A DNA stretch of 64,000 nucleotides from Planctomycetota bacterium (GTDB lineage Bacteria; Planctomycetota; UBA8742; UBA2392), in NCBI GenBank assembly GCA_020638675.1, contig JACKID010000004.1:1-64000 (forward strand). Reading direction: 5' to 3'. This document shows positions 36,859 to 45,508 of this stretch, in pieces. Numbering within the stretch: position 1 is the first letter of the stretch; every line of letters begins with the position of its first letter. Below the pieces are notes generated by a model that searched no databases, was not told where the DNA came from, and saw only the letters and a program-made list of their open reading frames with translations. The position numbers and the translations under genes were made by a program.

Positions 36859-38136
36859 ATGGCCATGCCTACGACAGCCATCCTCGGCCTCCAATGGGGC
36901 GACGAAGGCAAGGGCAAACTCGTGGACTCGATCAGCGCGCAGCAGGACTTCTGCGTGCGCTTCCAGGGCGGCGGCAACGCGGGCCACACCGTCTATCCCG
37001 AGGGCGGAAAGATTGTACTGCACCACCTGCCGACGGGCGTGCTTCACAAGGACTGCATCAACGTGATGGCGCAGGGCATGGTCGTGGACCCGCTGCGCCT
37101 GATTGACGAAATCGCGGAAGTCGAAGGACGCGGCTTCAAGCTGGACGGGCGCCTGTTCATTAGCGACCGCTGCTCGATCACGATTCCACTTCACCTCACG
37201 CTCGACGTCGACCGCGAGGCCGGCGAGAAGGCCAACCAGATCGGCACCACAAAACGCGGCATCGGGCCGACCTACGCCGACCGCTACGACCGCGTGGGCG
37301 TGCGCGCGGCCGACCTGCTGGACGAGACTTCACTGCGCGAGGCGCTGCAGCGCGCGGTCAACGTGCGCGCCTGCCAGACCGACGGCAACGCGCCGGGCGT
37401 AGACGACATGCTCAAGCCGCTGCTGGACGTAGGCAGAAAGCTGAAGGGCTACATCACCGACACCTCGCTGCTGCTCGCCGAGTCGATGAAGGAAGACAAG
37501 CACATACTGTTCGAGGGTGCACAGGGCGCGATGCTCGACGTGTCGCAGGGCACTTATCCATACGTCACCAGCAGCCACACGACGGCCGCGGGCATTCCGT
37601 CCGGCGTCGGACTCGCCCTGATGGTGGACAAGCTGATCGGCGTGACCAAGGCCTACTGCACGCGCGTGGGCGAGGGCCCCTTCCCGACCGAGCTGAACGA
37701 TGACATCGGGGCGAAGCTGCGCGAGGCCGGCGGCGAATTCGGTGCGACCACAGGTCGCCCCCGGCGCTGCGGCTGGATCGACCTGTTCGCGCTGCGTTAC
37801 GTCTGCCGTACCTCGGGAATCACGCACCTGGCGATCACGAAACTCGACGTGTTGTCGGGCTTCGAGAAGATCAAGGTCGGCGTCGGCTATGAAGGTTACG
37901 ACGCCCCCGGCATGCCCGCGGACATTCGCCGCTTTAGCGCACTCAAGCCGAAGTACGAATCCCTGCCGGGCTGGAAGGAAGACATCGGCAGCGTGCGGGA
38001 CGCGGCCGACCTGCCGGCGAACGCGCGGACCTACCTGCGGTATCTAGAGGACTTTGTCGGAGTACCGATCGGGATCGTAAGCGTAGGCCCGGCACGCGAA
38101 GCCAGCTTCGAAACCCACGGCGCGCCGAAGGACTAG
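36859..38136 (+). CDS. purA: Adenylosuccinate synthetase
   Basis: The 425-residue protein has the PurA P-loop WGDEGKGKLVD (residues 13-22), NAGHTVY, TTKRGIGPTYADR, EGAQGAMLDVSQGTYPYVTSS and the GRPRRCGW motif. It converts IMP, aspartate and GTP to adenylosuccinate in AMP synthesis, in the cytoplasm. Length is as expected. AGGAAG precedes ATG 36859. It converges with the lipoprotein gene three bases later. Confidence 0.97.
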   Translation: MAMPTTAILGLQWGDEGKGKLVDSISAQQDFCVRFQGGGNAGHTVYPEGGKIVLHHLPTGVLHKDCINVMAQGMVVDPLRLIDEIAEVEGRGFKLDGRLFISDRCSITIPLHLTLDVDREAGEKANQIGTTKRGIGPTYADRYDRVGVRAADLLDETSLREALQRAVNVRACQTDGNAPGVDDMLKPLLDVGRKLKGYITDTSLLLAESMKEDKHILFEGAQGAMLDVSQGTYPYVTSSHTTAAGIPSGVGLALMVDKLIGVTKAYCTRVGEGPFPTELNDDIGAKLREAGGEFGATTGRPRRCGWIDLFALRYVCRTSGITHLAITKLDVLSGFEKIKVGVGYEGYDAPGMPADIRRFSALKPKYESLPGWKEDIGSVRDAADLPANARTYLRYLEDFVGVPIGIVSVGPAREASFETHGAPKD

Positions 38137-38139
38137 AAC

Positions 38140-39024
38140 TCAGTCCCGCTTGTAGGCGTCCATCGCCGCGACGAACCGATACGTGGTTGCGATCTTGTGC
38201 TTGTTCTGCACCGCGAGCTGCTCGATCGCCGACATTGCAATCCAGACTGCGCCCCAAGGGACGAATTCGGTTCTGTTGGGCATCATTGGATCGGCCGGTA
38301 TCAACTCGATTTCGTCCAGGGCAACGCCTGCAGCTTTTTCCCGTCCGTGCACGCCGGCCGTCAACGCGTCCCTGAGTTTGTTGATCGTCAAGGGCAGCGG
38401 CGCAGCCAGCATGTCGGCAGCAAACCCGGCCTCCTTCAGCGGCTCGCGCTCACCCTCGTCATTTCGAACGAGGAATTCGATTCGCCCGTCGCTCGGTACA
38501 ATCTTGAGGTCCGTCCCGACGAGCTCCGGCCCTTTCGGTCCACCGAGGCCTTGGTCCAACGGCAACCCGGTCCACAGTGAGAGCGTTTCTTCTTCGGTTG
38601 ACAGTTCAGCGCGAACCAGATGCAAGCCGGTACTTGCCATCGCCTCAATCACCACCCAAAACGACAGCGCGGACACGGTCGCCACTGCACGAAAGCGAAT
38701 GGGGTTGTCGCTGACCCCGTCCTGAGAGCCTCTCAGTCCAACCGCTGCGTCTTTGGACTTCGCATACTTCTTGAACTCGGCAAGTAGCCTATCCAGATCA
38801 AGCGCCCTTCCATCGACGACAAACTCGACATTGTCCCCGGCCGTGCGTGCCTCGATCAGCAGCCACTGGTCCTCATGAGTGTCCGGTTTCTTCTCTTCGG
38901 TCGGCTGAGTATTGGCTGTGGGCGCGTTGCCGGCCGGCTCGTTGCCGTTGGCCGGCACGCTGGAGTCACCACCGCAGCCGACGACAAGGAGTGCAGAAAT
39001 CAGACTTGCCAGTACCATTCTCAT
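38140..39024 (-). CDS. Lipoprotein of unknown function
   Basis: A 294-residue lipoprotein (VVGC lipobox) with an Asn/Pro/Thr-rich linker (about 20-50). The rest is a mixed alpha/beta globular part with no recognised family. Two segments, FVVDGRALDLDRLLAEFKKYA and a C-terminal WIAMSAIEQLAV helix, are the most ordered. It is a single gene facing purA convergently. Confidence 0.75.
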   Translation of the reverse strand: MRMVLASLISALLVVGCGGDSSVPANGNEPAGNAPTANTQPTEEKKPDTHEDQWLLIEARTAGDNVEFVVDGRALDLDRLLAEFKKYAKSKDAAVGLRGSQDGVSDNPIRFRAVATVSALSFWVVIEAMASTGLHLVRAELSTEEETLSLWTGLPLDQGLGGPKGPELVGTDLKIVPSDGRIEFLVRNDEGEREPLKEAGFAADMLAAPLPLTINKLRDALTAGVHGREKAAGVALDEIELIPADPMMPNRTEFVPWGAVWIAMSAIEQLAVQNKHKIATTYRFVAAMDAYKRD

Positions 39025-39234
39025 CGCGTGAGCCTAGCCCGGCCGGTGCAAGGGCACTATGGTCCGGAGTCGAAATTGGCGAGCGTTGCTTGACAAGTCG
39101 GCCGCAGAAAATCTGGCAGGGTGCTTGCGAGCGTACGATTTTAGGGTTTTCCGGGATGTTGCGCCCGGGGTTTTGCGTCTAGAATGTGTGGGCTCACACG
39201 CTTCGCATGGCGCGAGGCGCAACCGGGAGTGAAG

Positions 39235-39462
39235 ATGGCAGCTACTATTCGCAAACTTTCGCTCAGCTTCTCACAGAAACTGATTCGCGAGCCCATTCTG
39301 CACAACATCAGCACGCGCTTCGGCGTGATGTTCAACATCTCGCGCGCCAACGTGACCGATGAACACGGCTTCCTCGAAATCGCCCTGGAGGGCGACAACG
39401 AGTCACTCGAGAAAGCTCTCGAGTACCTGCGCAGCCTCGGCGTTAACATCGAAGAGAATTGA
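39235..39462 (+). CDS. NIL-domain protein
   Basis: ATG 39235 with GGGAG upstream gives a 75-residue single NIL domain: RKLSLSFSQKLIREPILHN, VMFNISRANV and EIALEGDNESLEKAL follow the family consensus. NIL domains are ligand-binding ferredoxin-like folds normally found at the C-terminus of MetN ATPases or alone beside ferredoxins. A TAGAAT element is at 39180-39185. Its stop is one base from the STAS gene stop on the other strand. Confidence 0.85.
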   Translation: MAATIRKLSLSFSQKLIREPILHNISTRFGVMFNISRANVTDEHGFLEIALEGDNESLEKALEYLRSLGVNIEEN

Positions 39463-39463
39463 G

Positions 39464-39937
39464 CTAGCGGTCGCGCCGCATGCCCTCGTGCGCCCAGTGA
39501 TAGCTGGCGTGCCACTGGCCCTGCTTCCAGACATCAATGCGCCCGGTCTTGCTCTGCAGAAACGGCGGGATCCACGGCACCGGGCAGACCTTCGGGTCAT
39601 CCTTGCCCGTGTAGAAGATGTTCTGCTGGACGTCGCTGCCCGGAAAGTAGATGTCGAAGAAGTTGTCCAGCAGGCTCGGCGGGTCGCAGATCACGAACTT
39701 GAAGCCGAGCTGGTATGCCCGACGTGAGATATCCAGCAACTCGGCCACCGTGGCGCTGTCGGCCTTCTGGATCTGCCGCGCGTGAATGATGCGGTGGCCG
39801 GGGAACTTCTCAAGTTGCTCCATCAGCTCACTGGCGCCGTGCAGCAACTCGTCGAGAGAATCCATATCCACTCGCGCGGGCGCGGTGATCACCACGGCGC
39901 AGAAGTCACCCGGTGCGTTTGTCGACTCGTCTGCCAT
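39464..39937 (-). CDS. STAS-like (anti-sigma-factor-antagonist) protein
   Basis: ATG 39937 gives 157 residues; a TTG five codons upstream is also in frame. Residues about 15-100 resemble a STAS fold: RIIHARQIQKADSATVAELLDISRRAYQLG, then FKFVICDPPSLLDNFFDIYFPG. The C-terminal third is unlike STAS and ends in basic residues. STAS proteins are switched by serine kinases, so this one may belong to a partner-switch pathway. The start codon lies inside the 3' arm of an 18-bp hairpin that follows the tRNA gene. Confidence 0.6.
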   Translation of the reverse strand: MADESTNAPGDFCAVVITAPARVDMDSLDELLHGASELMEQLEKFPGHRIIHARQIQKADSATVAELLDISRRAYQLGFKFVICDPPSLLDNFFDIYFPGSDVQQNIFYTGKDDPKVCPVPWIPPFLQSKTGRIDVWKQGQWHASYHWAHEGMRRDR

Positions 39938-39973
39938 GGAAACGGCGGCCAATCAGCCGCCGTTTCCATGGCA
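39932..39973. repeat. Perfect 18-bp inverted repeat overlapping the tRNA CCA end and the STAS start
   Basis: TGCCATGGAAACGGCGGC (39932-39949) and its exact complement (39956-39973) enclose a six-base loop CAATCA. Read on the minus strand, the 5' arm includes the last bases of the tRNA (CCA) and the 3' arm includes the STAS ATG. It is too perfect to be chance and has no U-tract. Confidence 0.85.
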
Positions 39974-40045
39974 CGCCCGGCAGGATTCGAACCTGCGACC
40001 TACGGCTCCGGAAACCGTCGCTCTATCCAACTGAGCTACGGGCGC
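39969..40045 (-). tRNA. tRNA-Arg (anticodon CCG)
   Basis: A 77-nt tRNA on the minus strand. All arms pair: acceptor (a G-U wobble at position 1-72), D-stem GCTC/GAGC, anticodon stem ACGGT/GCCGT with loop TTCCGGA (anticodon CCG, reading CGG), variable loop of five bases, and T-arm GCAGG TTCGAAT CCTGC. CCA is encoded in the gene. It is followed at once by the 18-bp hairpin. Confidence 0.95.
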
Positions 40046-40116
40046 GTATTTCAAAACGATACGGCGCTTCAACCAAGCGTCAATGCGGAGAGACCTCGCG
40101 ATGGCGACGTGCCCCG

Positions 40117-41130
40117 CTATAGCACAACGACTGACTTGCCTTGAGCTCGCCCGGCCTCGATGTCGCGGATCGCCTCGGGGGCTTCCGCCAGCCCGTAGCT
40201 CCGACCGACGAAAGGGCTGATCTTGCCCGCCTCGACCATCTCTTTCAGCACCAGCATGTCTTCGTAGTTCTCGCTCGAGATGAACGATGTGAGCTTCTGG
40301 CCAATGAACGGCGAGAGCAGCATCGCACGCAACTGGCGGTCCACGCCGCCAATTACGCGTCCACCGGACTCTCCGCCCACGATCACCAGCGTACCCCTGG
40401 GCGCCAGTGCGCGGCGCAGAAGCCGCAGCCTGCGATTGCCGCCAATATCGAGGATGACGTCGTACTTCTTGCCGCCGTCGGTGATGGCCTCGCGTGTGTA
40501 GTCGATCACGTGGTCCGCTCCGATGGACTTGACGAACTCAAGCTTGCCGGTGCTGCACACGCCGGTGACTTCCGCGCCGAGCGCCCGGGCGATCTGCACC
40601 GCATAACTGCCCACGCCGCCGCTCGCACCGATGATCAGTACTTTCTGCCCCGGTTGAACTTCCGCCACGTCGCGCAGGGCCTGCAGGGCGGTCAGCCCGG
40701 AAATGGCGACGACCGCCGCTTCCTCAAAGCTCAGGTTGCCGGGCTTGAGCACGAGCTTGGCCTCCTTGGCCGCCGCATACTCGGCGAACGCACCGCTGCC
40801 GATACCGAAGACTTCATCACCCGGCTTGAAGCGGGTGACGTTCCTGCCGACGGCCTCGACGGTGCCCGCCAGGTCCATGCCGGGCGTGGTCATTTTAGGC
40901 CGCGTCAACCCGAAGCCTGCGACCCGGATGAGATACGGCATACCGGTCATCAAGTGCCAGACGCCGCGATCAACGCCAGCGGCGCGCACGCGCACCAGCA
41001 CTTCGTCGTCGGCGATCTGCGGCTTTTCGACGTCGCGTAGCTGCAGTACGTCTGCGCTTCCGTACTGATCCTGGACGATGGCCTTCATGGTCTTGTTCTC
41101 AGTGTGTCTGACGGTGAGTGTAGCCTGCAT
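40117..41130 (-). CDS. MDR/zinc-type alcohol dehydrogenase (quinone-oxidoreductase-like)
   Basis: ATG 41130 with GGGAG seven bases upstream gives 337 residues; the frame runs to 41250. The medium-chain dehydrogenase/reductase fold is clear: an N-terminal GroES-like part with VRAAGVDRG, GMDLAGTVEAVGRNVTRFKPGDEVFG, then the NADPH motif GASGGVGSYAVQIA and GADHVIDY. No zinc-binding Cys/His pairs in catalytic positions are seen, so it resembles quinone oxidoreductases. The divergent TetR gene is likely its regulator. Confidence 0.9.
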   Translation of the reverse strand: MQATLTVRHTENKTMKAIVQDQYGSADVLQLRDVEKPQIADDEVLVRVRAAGVDRGVWHLMTGMPYLIRVAGFGLTRPKMTTPGMDLAGTVEAVGRNVTRFKPGDEVFGIGSGAFAEYAAAKEAKLVLKPGNLSFEEAAVVAISGLTALQALRDVAEVQPGQKVLIIGASGGVGSYAVQIARALGAEVTGVCSTGKLEFVKSIGADHVIDYTREAITDGGKKYDVILDIGGNRRLRLLRRALAPRGTLVIVGGESGGRVIGGVDRQLRAMLLSPFIGQKLTSFISSENYEDMLVLKEMVEAGKISPFVGRSYGLAEAPEAIRDIEAGRAQGKSVVVL

Positions 41131-41162
41131 GTGCGTCTCCCGGTCCGTTTTTCGTCGCGTAC

Positions 41163-41196
41163 ACTTACACTGTAAGCTTACATTGTAAGTTTTCAA
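41163..41196 (-). promoter_or_regulatory. Twin palindromic operator overlapping the oxidoreductase promoter
   Basis: Two abutting 13-bp palindromes CTTACAnTGTAAG occupy 41164-41176 and 41177-41189. On the minus strand a -35 TTGAAA (complement of 41191-41196) and a -10 TACAGT (complement of 41169-41174) are 16 bases apart. The palindromes therefore cover the spacer and the -10. This is the expected layout for a TetR repressor site. Confidence 0.75.
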
Positions 41197-41234
41197 CTGG
41201 AAAACCGGGAAATCTTCCCCTACGCTCGGCGACC

Positions 41235-41888
41235 ATGACAGCCAGGTCAAAACCGCTCAGCCGCGAACGCATCCTGAGAGAGGCCGTAAAGATCGCCGAC
41301 AAAAGCGGCATCGAAGCCCTGTCCATGCGCAGGCTCGGCCAGAAACTCGGCGTAGAGGCGATGTCGCTCTACAACCACGTCGCCAACAAGGACGACCTGC
41401 TCGATGGGCTGGTCGAATTGGTCATTGCGGAGATTGAGCTGCCCGGAAAGGGCGAGGACTGGAAGAAAGGCATGCGGCGTCGGGCGCACTCCGCCCGCGA
41501 GATGTTCGTGCGCCACCCGTGGGCACTCATCGTGATGGAGACGCGCAAGAACCCCGGGCCGAACTCCATGCGCTACTACGATGCCGTGATCGGCTGCCTG
41601 CGCGAAGGCGGCTTCAGCATCGCGCTGGCCGCTCACGCCTTCGCCGCGCTGGACAGCTACATCAACGGGTTCGCGCTACAGGAGATGAAACTGCCCTTTG
41701 AGACCGCGGAAGAACTTGAGGAACTCGCCACTGACATTCTGCAGCAAATGCCGGTGGATCAGTACCCGCACTTCGCGGAACTCACCACACAGCACATACT
41801 GAAGCCGGGCTACAATTTCGCTGACGAGTTCGACTTTGGCCTAGAGCTCATGCTCGACGGCTTCGAGCGTGTTCTGAAGCAGCGCTAG
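41235..41888 (+). CDS. TetR-family transcriptional regulator
   Basis: The 217-residue protein has an N-terminal TetR helix-turn-helix (ILREAVKIADKSGIEALSMRRLGQKLGVEAMSLYNHVANKDDLLDGL) and a TetR_C-type ligand domain. It diverges from the oxidoreductase gene across a 104-base gap holding the twin palindrome, and probably represses that gene and itself until a small-molecule inducer binds. Confidence 0.92.
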   Translation: MTARSKPLSRERILREAVKIADKSGIEALSMRRLGQKLGVEAMSLYNHVANKDDLLDGLVELVIAEIELPGKGEDWKKGMRRRAHSAREMFVRHPWALIVMETRKNPGPNSMRYYDAVIGCLREGGFSIALAAHAFAALDSYINGFALQEMKLPFETAEELEELATDILQQMPVDQYPHFAELTTQHILKPGYNFADEFDFGLELMLDGFERVLKQR

Positions 41889-41890
41889 GG

Positions 41891-43435
41891 CTACTTCGGA
41901 CGCGTGCTATCGCGCGGCTCGCTGACCCTGACATTGGCGAATCTCGGCGTTCCATCGGCTTTCTTGAACTTCTGGTCGAACGCGGTTTGCACCTTCTTTG
42001 CCAGCGTCGAGTAGCTGCTGGTACGGTCGAGCTTCAACACGCGTTCGGCCTCTGCCTCGACCTGACCCTGCAGGTTCTGCGCCTTGAACTCTTCCCAGTT
42101 CTGCGCCTTCTTCGCCGCATCGGCTCCCGTGAAGCTGAATTCGAGCTGCCAGACTTCGTCGTTGCCGTCGCGCTTGAAGTGAATCGGCAACGCAAACGGC
42201 TCAGGCGCGCCCGTGCTTGTCTGCACCGTCCGCGCCGTGTTCGACGCGGGCGACTTGCCCGGCGCGCCGAAGATGTAGTAGGCCGCGATGCCGCCGCCGA
42301 TCAGCAGGGCGAGGATCACGCTGATGATTACGATCTTGATCCATGAAACCGGCGCACCGCCCTGGACCTCACCGGTGCTGCCGTTCACGAGCACGTTGTA
42401 CTGCTTCTCGTTGAAGCGGTAGCCCATCACGTAGACGGGCAGCAGCACGTGCTTGAAGCTTTGGCCAAAGTACGTCGTGCGCACTTCAAGAAAGCGGTGC
42501 GTGTCGCCCGGAACGTCACTTCCGCAGCGCGAGTAGCACTCGGACTGCATGCCGTCGCGGGCGATCGTCCAGCCGGCCTTGAGGTCCAGCGTGTAGACCT
42601 CGGCGCGGAAGCCTGCGAGGTACTTGTCGTCGTAAGGCCGAAGCTGCTTGGTCGGAAACGGCTCGATCTTCTTCATGAGCTTCTGCAGATCGGTGCCGTA
42701 GTACTGCTTGCTGGCGCAGACCAGCCAGTCGTCGAAGAAGTCCCGGCGCGAGCCGCTGGTCCACACCCAGCGGATCTTGCGCACCTGGCGCGACTGCCGC
42801 TTGCCCTGGCTGTCGGTGTAGTGCTCCGTGACGTAGTAGTAGTAGCCCGCCTGCGCCGTCCAGTTGCTGTGCGCGTGGCTGTCATAGGTCCAGAACGGCA
42901 CATAGATGCCATGCAGATCGCCTACGCTGGCCCGCTGCTGCAACGCGCTGGGACGCACCAGCTTGACCCACAGGCGCCCCCAGAAGCCTTCGCCCGCCAG
43001 CCATTTCCGAAAACGCTCGACGGCGTTGGCGCTGTCGAAGGTGAACGGCAACAGCGCCTCCGGGCGCAGCACTTCCGGCGGCAGTTCTTCCTCGATGATG
43101 CGCTTGCCGCCGCAGTAGTCACAGCGGGCGGTTTTGCTGCCTGCCTCCACGATAATGTCGGCGCCGCAATCCTGGCACTTCACCTGCTTCGAAGTGCCGG
43201 CCTCCATCTTCTTGACCTGGCCAAGGTAGCGGCTGATGGCGTCGTTGAGGTCGTACTCGACCACGGCCGCGCCGGCCTGCACTTCGATGGTTTGCGAGTG
43301 CCCGCAATAGCCGCACTTCAGCACGGTGGCGCCCGGGTTGAATTCAAGCTCCGCGCCGCACTTGCCGCAGGGCAGCGTGTTTGCGGTGGTTTTCGATCCT
43401 TCTACAGGACCATCGTCGTTGTCGAATTCACCCAC
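41891..43435 (-). CDS. Membrane protein with multiple zinc ribbons
   Basis: A 514-residue protein with four CxxC pairs in the first 110 residues: C(G)KC, CGYC, CQDC, CDYC, two zinc-ribbon modules. The middle (about 130-345) is soluble, aromatic and Tyr-rich (YYYYVTEH). One hydrophobic helix (IVIISVILALLIGGGIAAYYIF) lies near residue 370, followed by a C-terminal domain of about 110 residues. The first part resembles zinc-ribbon proteins annotated as primosomal-protein-N'-like. The function is unknown; zinc-ribbon/aromatic cores of this kind occur in planctomycetes. Confidence 0.75.
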   Translation of the reverse strand: MGEFDNDDGPVEGSKTTANTLPCGKCGAELEFNPGATVLKCGYCGHSQTIEVQAGAAVVEYDLNDAISRYLGQVKKMEAGTSKQVKCQDCGADIIVEAGSKTARCDYCGGKRIIEEELPPEVLRPEALLPFTFDSANAVERFRKWLAGEGFWGRLWVKLVRPSALQQRASVGDLHGIYVPFWTYDSHAHSNWTAQAGYYYYVTEHYTDSQGKRQSRQVRKIRWVWTSGSRRDFFDDWLVCASKQYYGTDLQKLMKKIEPFPTKQLRPYDDKYLAGFRAEVYTLDLKAGWTIARDGMQSECYSRCGSDVPGDTHRFLEVRTTYFGQSFKHVLLPVYVMGYRFNEKQYNVLVNGSTGEVQGGAPVSWIKIVIISVILALLIGGGIAAYYIFGAPGKSPASNTARTVQTSTGAPEPFALPIHFKRDGNDEVWQLEFSFTGADAAKKAQNWEEFKAQNLQGQVEAEAERVLKLDRTSSYSTLAKKVQTAFDQKFKKADGTPRFANVRVSEPRDSTRPK

Positions 43436-43580
43436 AACGCACCTCGAAACTAAGGCTTTTGGAAGCGCGCAGCATAGTCACCCCGCGGGGGTGAGAAAAG
43501 GCGCGCGCGAAATCGACCAAACCTCCGTGAGAATAACTGGTTAACTACGACTATCCAAACGAACTGGAATACAGAGGAAG

Positions 43581-45392
43581 ATGATGAACCTGAAGCACTT
43601 GAGCGTACTTGCCCTGCTCGCGGCCGGGGTTTTTGGTGGGCTGGCGGGCATAGTGATGTCACAGGATGAGGCCAAGCCGGAAGAAATCCGCCAGGCGCCG
43701 AAGCTCGTGGATGCGCGGAACTTCCGCATCGGCCAGCTGATCGAAGACCTGGCGTTCACGGACACCGAAGGCAAGACGGGCAAGCTGTCGGACTACAAGG
43801 ACAAGAAGGCGCTCGTCATTGCCGTGACGAACTCGACCTGCCCGATCTGCAAGAAGTTCGCGCCGGTGCTGAACGAAATCGTCGCCGACTATGCCGAAAA
43901 GGACGTCGCGTTCCTGCTGCTGAACCCGATGGAGAACGACAGCATCGACGACTGCAAGGACGCCATCAAGCGCTACGGGTTCACCGCGCGCTACCTGAGC
44001 GACCCCAAGGGCGAAATCGCGAAGGCCCTGAAGGTCAACAGCACGGGCGACTGCTTCGTGCTGGATGCCGCCCGCACCCTGCGCTACCGGGGCGCGGTCA
44101 GTGACCAGTTCGGCTTCGGCTACAACCTGGACGCACCGCGTGTGACCTACCTGCGCGATGCCGTCGATGCCGTGCTGGCGGGCGAAGACGTCTTCTACAC
44201 CGCCACCTGGGCGCCGGGCTGCCTGCTTGAGTTCGAAGCCCTCGAGCCGAAGGGCGAGATCACCTGGCACAACCGTGTCAGCCGCATTGTCCAGAACAAC
44301 TGCCAGGAGTGCCACCGCGACGGCGAGAACGCCCCGTTCGAGCTGATGACCTACGCCGACGTGAAGGCAAACCGCACCATGGTGAAACGGCAGGTTGAGA
44401 ACAAGCTGATGCCGCCATGGTTCGCCGACGCGGCGCACGGCGATTTCATCAACGACCGCAGCCTCAGCGACGCCGACCGCAAGGCGCTGCTGAGCTGGAT
44501 CGACAACGGCTGCCCGGAAGGCGACGCCAAGGACGCCCCGGTCGCCAAGAGCTGGACCAAGGGCTGGAAGATCGGCAAGCCGGACGCAATCGTCAGCCCG
44601 GCAAAGACATTCAAGGTCCCCGCCAAGGGCACTGTGAAATACCAGTATGTGCAGGTCGAGACCGAGTTCGACGAGGACAAGTGGCTGCAGGCGATGGAAA
44701 TCCGCCCGAGCGAGCCGCAGGTCGTCCACCACGTGCTGATCTTCCTGAAGTACCCGCGCAACCACCCGCGCGCCAAAGAACAGCCGGATGACAACGGCGG
44801 GCTGAACGGCTATTTCATGGGCATGGTGCCCGGCCAGGGCCACATCGTGTTTCCGGAAGGCATGGGCAAGTTCCTGCCCAAGGGCGCCACGATGGTGTTC
44901 CAGATTCACTACACGCCAACCGGCGAAGCCTGCGAAGACAAGCCCGAGTTGGGCATGATCTTCTGCAAGGACCGTCCGACGCACGAAGTGACCACAACCG
45001 GCATCTCAAACGTCTTCTTCAACATCCCGGCCGGCGCCGAGAACCACGAAGTCAAGGCCATCTACGTGGTGCGCACGAAGATGCGCCTGCTGTCGCTGAT
45101 GCCGCACATGCACCTGCGCGGCAAGGCGTACAAGTACGTCGCCAAGCTGCCGGACGGGGAAGAGAAGGTTCTGCTGGATATCCCGCACTACGACTTCAAC
45201 TGGCAGCTGCTCTACATCCTGCGTGAGCCGATCGACCTGCCGGTAGGCACCAAGATCTACGCCACCGGTTGGTTCGACAACAGCGACAAGAACCCTGCCA
45301 ACCCCGACCCGACCACGGACGTACGCTTCGGCGAACAGACCTGGGAGGAAATGCAGATCGGGTACATCAACTGGTACGCACTCGAGGACTAG
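43581..45392 (+). CDS. Exported fusion: redoxin domain, heme-binding motif and copper type II monooxygenase-like domain
   Basis: A 603-residue protein with a signal peptide; the start may be ATG 43581 or 43584. Domains in order: an AhpC/TSA-thioredoxin fold with CPIC (87-90); a c-type-heme-like CQECH (241-245) in a WHNRVSRIVQNNC context; and a peptidylglycine-monooxygenase-like part with copper-type ligands. The ligands visible are the VHHVLIF pair (His383/His384), an IHYTP segment and MPHMHLRG (His509, His511), with a Met in EEMQIGY near the end. In the known family this domain uses copper to activate oxygen. The three units in one chain suggest a periplasmic oxidoreductase that moves electrons internally. 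It ends before a strong terminator. Confidence 0.85.
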   Translation: MMNLKHLSVLALLAAGVFGGLAGIVMSQDEAKPEEIRQAPKLVDARNFRIGQLIEDLAFTDTEGKTGKLSDYKDKKALVIAVTNSTCPICKKFAPVLNEIVADYAEKDVAFLLLNPMENDSIDDCKDAIKRYGFTARYLSDPKGEIAKALKVNSTGDCFVLDAARTLRYRGAVSDQFGFGYNLDAPRVTYLRDAVDAVLAGEDVFYTATWAPGCLLEFEALEPKGEITWHNRVSRIVQNNCQECHRDGENAPFELMTYADVKANRTMVKRQVENKLMPPWFADAAHGDFINDRSLSDADRKALLSWIDNGCPEGDAKDAPVAKSWTKGWKIGKPDAIVSPAKTFKVPAKGTVKYQYVQVETEFDEDKWLQAMEIRPSEPQVVHHVLIFLKYPRNHPRAKEQPDDNGGLNGYFMGMVPGQGHIVFPEGMGKFLPKGATMVFQIHYTPTGEACEDKPELGMIFCKDRPTHEVTTTGISNVFFNIPAGAENHEVKAIYVVRTKMRLLSLMPHMHLRGKAYKYVAKLPDGEEKVLLDIPHYDFNWQLLYILREPIDLPVGTKIYATGWFDNSDKNPANPDPTTDVRFGEQTWEEMQIGYINWYALED

Positions 45393-45411
45393 TCGGCATT
45401 CTGTGCAATCT

Positions 45412-45442
45412 CCGGGCGGCCTGCAGGCCGCCCGGTTTTTTT
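45412..45442 (+). terminator. Strong rho-independent terminator
   Basis: Ten-base perfect stem CCGGGCGGCC (45412-45421) and GGCCGCCCGG (45426-45435) with a TGCA loop and seven T residues (45436-45442). Confidence 0.93.
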
Positions 45443-45508
45443 GCGTCGGCACGTAACGCGCAGGCGAGGCGGCCGGTACTAGAGGCGAGACAGTTAAGGA
45501 GAACAGTC

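Noticed and set aside
39090..39095. TTGACA as a -35 box for the NIL gene
   Set aside because: No -10 hexamer stands at 15-19 bases downstream; the TAGAAT at 39180 is too far away.
43659..44984. 441-residue minus-strand frame opposite the monooxygenase fusion
   Set aside because: Shadow of a gene with intact redox and copper motifs.
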